The notes beneath the pieces were generated by a model. The model saw nothing but the letters and a program-made list of their open reading frames with translations, made no database searches and was not told the origin of the DNA. The position numbers and the translations under genes were made by a program. From Pontiella sp. (GTDB lineage: Bacteria; Verrucomicrobiota; Kiritimatiellia; Kiritimatiellales; Pontiellaceae): a DNA stretch of 6,427 nucleotides. The stretch covers positions 1 through 6,427 of the forward strand of contig JAOZSZ010000087.1 in the NCBI GenBank assembly GCA_029939385.1. The letters run 5' to 3'. Numbering within the stretch: the first letter of the stretch is position 1; every line of letters starts with the position of its first letter. Below, piece after piece: positions 1 through 4,066 of the stretch.

Positions 1-297
1 ATCCCTATCATTGTCCCACAAGAAGAGGTTGTTGTATATTCTCACTGCGCCATCACGATGGATCACCAAGTCGATCGAAGCGCTCTAATCACAACCTCAG
101 AGGGGGAAGAGGGAGAAGAAGAAATCATCGAGCCCGAAATTGATGGCATCGGCGATCTGGATGATCATGGTCGACGACGCAAAGGTAACGTGACCGGAAT
201 ATGGGTAAGGATTGGAATCAAAGGACCTGATGGAGAAACCATCTGGCGTGAAATACTCCATCCATCCTCTCTCTCTCAAAAAGTTACCTGGGAATAA
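1..297 (+). CDS. Possible 3' end of an acidic hypothetical protein (open at left edge)
   Basis: Frame 1 is open from the first base to a TAA at 295-297, giving 98 codons without a stop. The first internal ATG is at 58, but the frame is also open upstream of it, so a real gene would start outside the window. The product has an acidic run (EGEEGEEEIIEPEID, about codons 35-49), a short basic patch (GRRRKGN), and a tail that could form beta strands (IWVRIGIKGPDGETIW). I recognise no family. No Shine-Dalgarno precedes ATG 58. The opposite strand also has fair open stretches here, interrupted by stops at 97-99 and 85-87, so this could be non-coding or a decayed region. The call rests on frame openness only. 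Confidence 0.25.
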   Translation: MPIIVPQEEVVVYSHCAITMDHQVDRSALITTSEGEEGEEEIIEPEIDGIGDLDDHGRRRKGNVTGIWVRIGIKGPDGETIWREILHPSSLSQKVTWE

Positions 298-306
298 GTA
301 GAGAAC

Positions 307-383
307 TTGACTTTATTTCAGAAGCCCACGTCCGCGCCTTAAATCCCCCGCCCAGAGGCTCTTATGGATTTAAATAAAGTCAA
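307..383. repeat. 12-bp inverted repeat with nested inner stem
   Basis: TTGACTTTATTT at 307-318 is the exact reverse complement of AAATAAAGTCAA at 372-383. Inside it, AAATCC (341-346) pairs with GGATTT (366-371) directly next to the outer stem, leaving a one-sided bulge (319-340). GCC/GGC (350-352 and 357-359) can close a small CAGA loop. The element lies 10 bases after the stop of the left open frame and 163 bases before the cold-shock start. No T-run follows it on either strand, so it is a poor intrinsic terminator. It could be a structured RNA, an operator-like site or a decayed small element. Confidence 0.5.
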
Positions 384-428
384 AACAGTTCTCGCTATTC
401 ACGCTCCTGTATACGTAATGTTTGCGCC

Positions 429-455
429 GATTGGAAACAATCCTCCCGTTAGGGA
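429..455 (+). promoter_or_regulatory. Leader hairpin module, copy 1 (GAAA tetraloop)
   Basis: GATTG (429-433), loop GAAA (434-437) and CAATC (438-442) form a perfect 5-bp stem closed by a GNRA-type tetraloop. A second small stem follows: TCCC (444-447), loop GTTA, GGGA (452-455). The module closely resembles the one at 512-535, and one stem pair differs by a compensatory change (A430-T441 here, G513-C524 there). An AGGG at 451-454 could act as a weak Shine-Dalgarno for a five-codon frame, MTPFS, at 469-486. Whether this copy lies inside the cold-shock transcript is not known. Confidence 0.4.
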
Positions 456-461
456 TGTAAT
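432..461 (+). promoter_or_regulatory. Weak candidate sigma-70-type promoter for the cold-shock gene
   Basis: TTGGAA (432-437) and TGTAAT (456-461) are separated by 18 bases. The -10 matches TATAAT at five of six positions, but the -35 is poor. Transcription would start near 468 and give a leader of about 79 bases containing only hairpin copy 2. This competes with the reading of the same bases as an RNA hairpin (copy 1). It is the best promoter-like spacing I found between 298 and 546, but it is weak. Confidence 0.2.
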
Positions 462-511
462 TAAATAAATGACCCCTTTCTCATAAAAAATGGGGCATTG
501 TGTAAAGAAAA

Positions 512-535
512 GGTTGGAAACAACCCGTTTAGGAG
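512..535 (+). promoter_or_regulatory. Leader hairpin copy 2 plus Shine-Dalgarno of the cold-shock gene
   Basis: GGTTG (512-516), GAAA (517-520) and CAACC (521-525) form a perfect 5-bp stem with a GNRA-type loop. It is followed by CGTTT and the Shine-Dalgarno AGGAG (531-535), which sits 11 bases before ATG 547. Its closeness to the ribosome-binding site suggests a role in translation initiation, for example as a standby site or a temperature-sensitive element. That role is inferred. The Shine-Dalgarno supports ATG 547 over the upstream in-frame ATG 490. Confidence 0.5.
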
Positions 536-546
536 TAAAGAAAGTT

Positions 547-762
547 ATGTCAGACCAACAAGAATCCGGCATCGTTAAATGGTTTAACGAGGAAAAAGGC
601 TTCGGCTTCATCGCACGCGAAAGCGGAGAAGATGTATTCGTTCATTTCACTGCAATCAACATGGAAGGTCGTCGCACTCTGCTAGAAGGCCAAAATGTAA
701 GTTTTGAAGTGACCGCAGGCCAAAAAGGGCCCCAAGCCGAAAACGTTACTGTTACAGGCTAA
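547..762 (+). CDS. csp: CspA-family cold-shock protein
   Basis: This is a 71-residue single-domain cold-shock protein, the usual length for the family. It should be a cytoplasmic, single-stranded nucleic-acid-binding OB-fold protein that acts as an RNA chaperone. The visible motifs are GIVKWFN (residues 8-14, with the stacking Trp12), the RNP1 motif KGFGFI (17-22), the RNP2 motif VFVHF (30-34), and the typical ending GPQAENVTV. An in-frame ATG at 490 would add 19 unconserved residues (MGHCVKK...). ATG 547 is preferred because homologues begin just before the G-I-V-K-W-F block and because AGGAG lies at 531-535. The leader is structured (hairpins at 429-442 and 512-525), so post-transcriptional control is plausible. 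The gene is monocistronic and converges on the minus-strand polysaccharide cluster. Confidence 0.95.
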   Translation: MSDQQESGIVKWFNEEKGFGFIARESGEDVFVHFTAINMEGRRTLLEGQNVSFEVTAGQKGPQAENVTVTG

Positions 763-769
763 ACAGCCC

Positions 770-826
770 GCCGGGGTTACCGGCAAACTTTCTGAAGATT
801 GGAGCGCAAATGCGTTTCCAATCTTT
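770..826 (+). terminator. Tandem hairpins after the cold-shock gene, probable terminator
   Basis: GCCGG (770-774), loop GGTTA and CCGGC (780-784) form one hairpin right after the stop. A longer one follows: AAGATTGGA (795-803) pairs with TCCAATCTT (817-825), with an inner CGC/GCG stem (805-807 and 812-814). Only a short TTT (824-826) follows, so termination may be partial or factor-assisted. The remainder of the convergent gap, 827-913, shows only a weak 4-bp hairpin (AACG 866-869 / CGTT 874-877) running into T's up to 880. No gene is apparent in it. Confidence 0.5.
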
Positions 827-913
827 AGAAAAATCAACGCCCCATCTCCAAAGTAAAACCCTAAGAACGCTTTCGTTTTTGCTTACACCTCTTCAATAGT
901 AAAAATTTAAAAC

Positions 914-1897
914 TTATTTCTGAATAGATTCAAAATAAGTTAAAGCACGTATAATTCCATCCCGGAAAGACGTGCTATATCGAAACCCTAGTTCTTGTTG
1001 AAGATCAGTATTTCCCCCTCTAGCAAAAACGCCCTCAGGAGTATTAGACGTTCCCTTTACTTTCGGATGAAATCCGAGGATATCGGCCGCAATCTCCACA
1101 AACTCGACAAAACTTGTAAAGATGCCCGTAGAAAGATTAATGGCCGCCGCATTATCAATACGATCCATCGTATGAAGTACGCCCTCTATACAATCGTCGA
1201 TGTGAATAAAGTCTCGCATCTGCAATCCCGTTCCCCAAACCCCAATTTCATCCGCTCCACGATTGGCTAAAACTCGTTTACAAATACTTGGAAATGGATA
1301 GGTATCGTCCTGATCTTCTCCATACCCTGAAAATGGACGATAGGTAACCGACTTTAATCCATGCTTTTCATAGGCCAACCGAGCGCAGTATTCATGCGTT
1401 AGCTTAGCCCAACCATAGGTCATATCCGGCATGCCTAATTGCTCATCAAATGAGATCATATCCTCTTTAAGCAACATATAGTGATCTGGACGTTGCAAAT
1501 GAATGGGGTAAGCAGCACTCGAACTAAAAACTATCGTCTTCGCAGGCTTAGCCTTCACGGCCCACTGCCAATATTCCGCATCGATCGACAGATCATCAGC
1601 TACGGCTAATGGATTATTCTCGATCATTGCCCGCCCCCCGACCATGGCCGCTAGATGAAAGGCATAATCAAAATCCGTATCCTGAATACGTTTAAACCAC
1701 GAACGACAATCCTCTGGGTAAAAATGGAAGGTATTGTATTCCAAGGGCTGAAAAAGGGGCCAATCCTCTGGGCGGATTGCGCCACTCAGCGGCTCCATCA
1801 CATCCACGCAATACACCTCGTGCCCATCAGGCAACAAACGTTGAATCAAATGACGCCCCACAAAGCCGCATCCCCCTGTAACCAAAACCTTACTCAT
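914..1897 (-). CDS. NAD-dependent epimerase/dehydratase (extended SDR), nucleotide-sugar enzyme
   Basis: This is a complete 327-residue extended short-chain dehydrogenase, the normal length for nucleotide-sugar epimerases and dehydratases, and expected to be cytoplasmic. The N-terminal Rossmann motif is TGGCGFVG (residues 7-14), followed by the acidic strand end VDV (31-33). HLAA (81-84), the serine cluster FSSSAAYP (124-131) and the catalytic YGWAK (Tyr161, Lys165) follow. The substrate half carries YRPFSGYG (186-193) and WGTGLQMRDFIHIDDC (221-236). The last block and the CKRVL segment resemble GDP-mannose 3,5-epimerase-like proteins, but UDP-glucose 4-epimerase-like or GDP-sugar dehydratase activity cannot be excluded. 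Its ATG overlaps the stop of the upstream membrane gene by 4 bases (ATGA at 1897-1894), so the pair is probably translationally coupled. The enzyme likely supplies an activated sugar to the neighbouring transferases. Confidence 0.9.
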   Translation of the reverse strand: MSKVLVTGGCGFVGRHLIQRLLPDGHEVYCVDVMEPLSGAIRPEDWPLFQPLEYNTFHFYPEDCRSWFKRIQDTDFDYAFHLAAMVGGRAMIENNPLAVADDLSIDAEYWQWAVKAKPAKTIVFSSSAAYPIHLQRPDHYMLLKEDMISFDEQLGMPDMTYGWAKLTHEYCARLAYEKHGLKSVTYRPFSGYGEDQDDTYPFPSICKRVLANRGADEIGVWGTGLQMRDFIHIDDCIEGVLHTMDRIDNAAAINLSTGIFTSFVEFVEIAADILGFHPKVKGTSNTPEGVFARGGNTDLQQELGFRYSTSFRDGIIRALTYFESIQK

Positions 1898-3483
1898 TCC
1901 AATCCTCCGATCTGTTTTAAGCTATAAATTCCACCCCATTCATTTTCAACCGTTTTCTCGAACCGCGGAAACATCGTTGCTCCGATTTTCTGCATTTGCT
2001 CATACAGGATGGGATTACGCGTTTGCATAGATTCTAAGGGCTCAAAAAGATTAGATAAAGCGTACACCCTTCCCTGCACATCCCCAAGCTTAGCTTCGAT
2101 ATCGTCAACTGAAGCAACATGAGTACTCATAATTTCTGCTTCTGAAAAATAATTAAGATAAAAAATCATAACCGGCTCATAGCTCGTTAGAATCAAATCA
2201 TTCGACGTACTATTTTCCACCAACCATTGTCCCTTCGCCCGATGATAATCCGAAGAGGCCGGAAGAACCGGTAATAATCCAGCGATTAGATTATGAACAA
2301 AAAGCAGCACAATCAAAGCCGCAACAACACGTCCTTGAAGAAATGGAGCCAGCACCAGCCAAAATGGAATCAGCGCCATAATCCATAGCTCTGGACTCCC
2401 GGATTCTGTTCGCAACACGGCCACCGCATAGAGGAATAACCAAACGAGTGATGCGATCCACAGGGGTGTTAAGCCTCTCCGCTTCAAGGCGGCCTTACGG
2501 TAAAGCACCCCTCGGATTCCCAATGCCAAACTTCCTGCTCCAAGCAGAATAAAGGATGCTCCTCCCATCCACTTAATCCAACGGGGCATTTGTTTCGCCA
2601 TATAAAACTCTTCACCCAACATACGAGATGGAAAGAACTGGATGAGCAGCTCACGAAAGCCCTCAAAACCAAATAGGAAGTTCCCTGAAACCACGCACTG
2701 CCCAAAAGCAATCCCGCCGCGCAAGAAATTCGAAAACCCCATACCTGCCTCCGCCGCATGATGCTGTGCGCCTAACTCGCCCCAATCCAAATATGAGGAA
2801 GCCATCACATAGCCCACCAACACCAGCACGCCCACGGCCCCTCCATGGATCAGGGCCTTTTTCCACTCCTTAGAAAGGAGGTAATAGAACGGAATAATCA
2901 GAAGCAATGGAATCAGATTAAGCAAATGCACCAGCACGCCCAACGCCGATACCCCCATACACAACACCCATCTACCCCTAACCGCCAGACACCAAGCACC
3001 CAGCACTAAAATACTAGCCAGAATATAGGTCTCCGCTTCATTCGCGTAACGCCAAAAGCCGTAACTGAAGGCGAAAAGCAAGGCAATAGGCACTGGGTAA
3101 TAGGCATTAGTGGATGAATGTTGGTTGTAGCCGGGCTCGATGATCCCAGAATGCTCTGGGCAGGCGGGACGCCTGCGGTACGACACCAACTTCCAAAACA
3201 ACAGAACACAACCCATCGCAAGCAAGCGATTGATAAAAATCATGAAAGGGAAAGCCCGACCAGAATAACCGACCACCTGAGCGGCACGATAAGCGGCTCC
3301 AAACATTGGAAGGGCCAGCAGACGGTTCACTCCGACCTGATCGGCAAAGGTTCCCTGCTCTACTACTTTGGCAAATTGATAAACATCCTCTGCTTCAGAA
3401 TGATTAGCCGGCGCCGTGAGGGCGTAGATCGACCAGATGATTGAGAACAACAACGCTGGAATAATGTATTTTTTCATCGCCAT
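1894..3483 (-). CDS. Polytopic membrane protein, GT-C-like glycosyltransferase
   Basis: This 529-residue protein has many hydrophobic segments (roughly 5-22, 80-100, 132-145, 153-167, 172-202, 212-228, 308-325, 340-356, 367-406) and a soluble C-terminal tail of about 110 residues. The first non-cytoplasmic loop carries the acidic cluster NHSEAED (27-33), where GT-C transferases keep metal- or substrate-binding acids. YGFWRYANEAETY (141-153) recalls the W..A..AE.Y block of DUF2723-type GT-C proteins. The likely role is transfer of a sugar from a polyprenyl-phosphate donor on the outer face of the inner membrane; this is inferred from architecture. Residues about 103-131, between two membrane segments, are encoded by repeats (palindromes at 3145-3176, heptamers at 3081-3108) and are probably an insertion. 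No Shine-Dalgarno precedes ATG 3483 or ATG 3477, because the octamer array begins about 8 bases upstream. It overlaps the downstream SDR gene by 4 bases. Confidence 0.75.
   Translation of the reverse strand: MAMKKYIIPALLFSIIWSIYALTAPANHSEAEDVYQFAKVVEQGTFADQVGVNRLLALPMFGAAYRAAQVVGYSGRAFPFMIFINRLLAMGCVLLFWKLVSYRRRPACPEHSGIIEPGYNQHSSTNAYYPVPIALLFAFSYGFWRYANEAETYILASILVLGAWCLAVRGRWVLCMGVSALGVLVHLLNLIPLLLIIPFYYLLSKEWKKALIHGGAVGVLVLVGYVMASSYLDWGELGAQHHAAEAGMGFSNFLRGGIAFGQCVVSGNFLFGFEGFRELLIQFFPSRMLGEEFYMAKQMPRWIKWMGGASFILLGAGSLALGIRGVLYRKAALKRRGLTPLWIASLVWLFLYAVAVLRTESGSPELWIMALIPFWLVLAPFLQGRVVAALIVLLFVHNLIAGLLPVLPASSDYHRAKGQWLVENSTSNDLILTSYEPVMIFYLNYFSEAEIMSTHVASVDDIEAKLGDVQGRVYALSNLFEPLESMQTRNPILYEQMQKIGATMFPRFEKTVENEWGGIYSLKQIGGLE
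1904..1908 (-). promoter_or_regulatory. Shine-Dalgarno GGAGG of the SDR gene
   Basis: GGAGG on the minus strand lies 6 bases before ATG 1897, inside the last codons of the upstream membrane-protein gene. It fixes the SDR start and, with the ATGA overlap, supports coupled translation of the two genes. Confidence 0.8.
3081..3110. repeat. AGGCACT-type heptamer array inside the GT-C-like gene
   Basis: Read on the plus strand, four 7-base units follow each other: AGGCAAT (3081-3087), AGGCACT (3088-3094), GGGTAAT (3095-3101), AGGCATT (3102-3108), then AG. The array encodes part of the loop STNAYYPVPIA in frame on the minus strand. The same heptamer occurs at 5633-5667 in the other orientation. Confidence 0.65.
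3145..3176. repeat. Two adjacent REP-like palindromes inside the GT-C-like gene
   Basis: CCCAGA (3145-3150), loop ATGC, TCTGGG (3155-3160) is one perfect 6-bp stem. GCAGGCG (3160-3166), loop GGA, CGCCTGC (3170-3176) is a perfect 7-bp stem. The two share base 3160. They encode RRPACPEHSG in a loop between membrane segments. GC-rich paired palindromes of this kind are typical of REP/BIME-like elements, which normally sit between genes. Here the element is in frame within a gene. Confidence 0.65.
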
Positions 3484-3490
3484 CTACATG

Positions 3491-3584
3491 TATGGGAGTA
3501 TTTGAGTAAGGGAGTTTGGGAGTGAGAATATAAGCGCGCATGCAAGGGTATGACTCCCATATCCATCTACTCCCACACCTCCAA
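3491..3584. repeat. Octamer arrays in inverted orientation between the GT-C-like and four-helix genes
   Basis: Four 8-base G-rich units run at 3491-3522 (TATGGGAG, TATTTGAG, TAAGGGAG, TTTGGGAG). After a 30-base spacer containing GCGCGCATGC, four C-rich units run at 3553-3584 (ACTCCCAT, ATCCATCT, ACTCCCAC, ACCTCCAA). TATGGGAGT (3491-3499) is the exact reverse complement of ACTCCCATA (3553-3561). The C-rich array ends at the base before the four-helix stop codon (3585-3587), and the G-rich array starts 7 bases from the membrane-gene start. The array therefore fills nearly the whole gap. Confidence 0.75.
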
Positions 3585-3962
3585 TCACCGACACCATTTA
3601 CCTGCTCCGTCAATCATCGTCACAAGTTGAGCAATGATTCGTTCGTATCGCTGATCAAAGACTTCATATGCAGCTTGATTCATAAATTTAGCTTTTAAAG
3701 AAAAGTCCAGCCAGCATTGCATTTCTGCGGCTTCTGTTTCCGAGTCGCTCAACTTAGCCACAAAGGCCGCCTTATAGCGACGTTTTCTCCATGCCTCGGA
3801 AATATTAGCCGGCACTGAACGCGAAGCACGCCGCATTTGATCCGCCAGTACATACCGCTCCTCGGAGGGAAGGCTTTTAGCAAACTCATGAATTTCCAGC
3901 GATAAGGTCAATGACTCTTGATACACATTTAAATCCCGAAAGCTCTTAGCAAACTCACCCAT
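3585..3962 (-). CDS. Four-helix-bundle protein, S23/IVS-encoded type (Avd-like fold)
   Basis: This complete 125-residue protein belongs to the four-helix-bundle family first known from 23S rRNA intervening sequences, related in fold to the Avd protein of diversity-generating retroelements. It is soluble. The family pattern is clear: SFRDLNVYQESLTL (7-20) in helix 1, the hallmark QMRRASRSVPANISEAWRKRR (42-62) spanning the end of helix 2, AAFVAKLSDSETEAAEMQCWLDF (65-87) in helix 3, and VFDQRYERIIAQLVTMI (101-117) in helix 4, ending in KWCR. Basic residues around 44-64 could contact nucleic acid. The molecular function of stand-alone members is unknown. A good Shine-Dalgarno (GGAG at 3975-3972) supports this start. 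It sits between polysaccharide genes but is bracketed on both sides by octamer repeat arrays, and it has no rRNA, reverse transcriptase or template repeat nearby. It therefore looks like an inserted unit rather than a pathway gene. Confidence 0.9.
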   Translation of the reverse strand: MGEFAKSFRDLNVYQESLTLSLEIHEFAKSLPSEERYVLADQMRRASRSVPANISEAWRKRRYKAAFVAKLSDSETEAAEMQCWLDFSLKAKFMNQAAYEVFDQRYERIIAQLVTMIDGAGKWCR

Positions 3963-3971
3963 CGTCTTTTA

Positions 3972-3975
3972 CTCC
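3972..3975 (-). promoter_or_regulatory. Shine-Dalgarno GGAG of the four-helix gene
   Basis: GGAG on the minus strand lies 9 bases before ATG 3962. It lies outside the octamer array, which starts at 4000. The 3963-3999 leader therefore appears to belong to the four-helix gene itself. Confidence 0.65.
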
Positions 3976-3999
3976 ATTTTCAGTGTGAAAGTAATTGTG

Positions 4000-4066
4000 T
4001 ATTAGAGTAAGGGAGTCACTCCCATACCCCCACACACCCATACTTCCCATCTTCCGTCTTCCGTCC
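4000..4066. repeat. Octamer and heptamer arrays between the four-helix and VanZ-WecG genes
   Basis: Two G-rich octamers (TATTAGAG 4000-4007, TAAGGGAG 4008-4015) are followed after two bases by C-rich octamers ACTCCCAT (4018-4025), ACCCCCAC (4026-4033), ACACCCAT (4034-4041) and ACTTCCCA (4042-4049). Then come two heptamers CTTCCGT (4051-4057, 4058-4064). The array stops next to the VanZ-WecG stop codon (4067-4069). The 17 bases at 4000-4016 match 3499-3515 with a single mismatch (TATT[T/A]GAGTAAGGGAGT), so the same repeat brackets the four-helix gene as a direct repeat. Confidence 0.75.

Noticed and set aside
97..315. Minus-strand open frame across the left region
   Set aside because: It needs a TTG start, has no Shine-Dalgarno, resembles no family I know, and its frame has stops at 97-99 and 85-87. 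The plus frame is longer, though also doubtful.
455..460. Start-stop element ATG-TAA right after leader hairpin 1
   Set aside because: The possible Shine-Dalgarno AGGG directly abuts the ATG, so initiation there is unlikely. The later MTPFS frame has more workable spacing.
490..546. Upstream ATG 490 as the start of the cold-shock protein
   Set aside because: It would add 19 residues not seen in the family and read through hairpin copy 2 and the AGGAG Shine-Dalgarno. The usual 71-residue length and that Shine-Dalgarno favour ATG 547.
866..880. Small hairpin with T-run (AACG CTTT CGTT TTT) as the main terminator of the cold-shock gene
   Set aside because: The stem is only 4 bp and lies over 100 bases after the stop. 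The hairpins at 770-826 are closer and stronger, so this is noted only as a possible backup.
3118..3444. Plus-strand 108-codon open frame opposite the membrane gene
   Set aside because: It is the antisense shadow of the GT-C-like gene, whose hydrophobic pattern and overlap with the SDR gene mark the minus strand as coding. Part of it only reads the palindrome repeat.
3585..3962. 23S rRNA intervening sequence
   Set aside because: The four-helix family is known from such inserts, but no rRNA sequence flanks the gene here; both neighbours are protein genes.
3491..4066. Diversity-generating retroelement with an Avd-like accessory protein
   Set aside because: No reverse transcriptase and no adenine-biased template/variable repeat pair is present in the window. 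The flanking repeats are short-period arrays.
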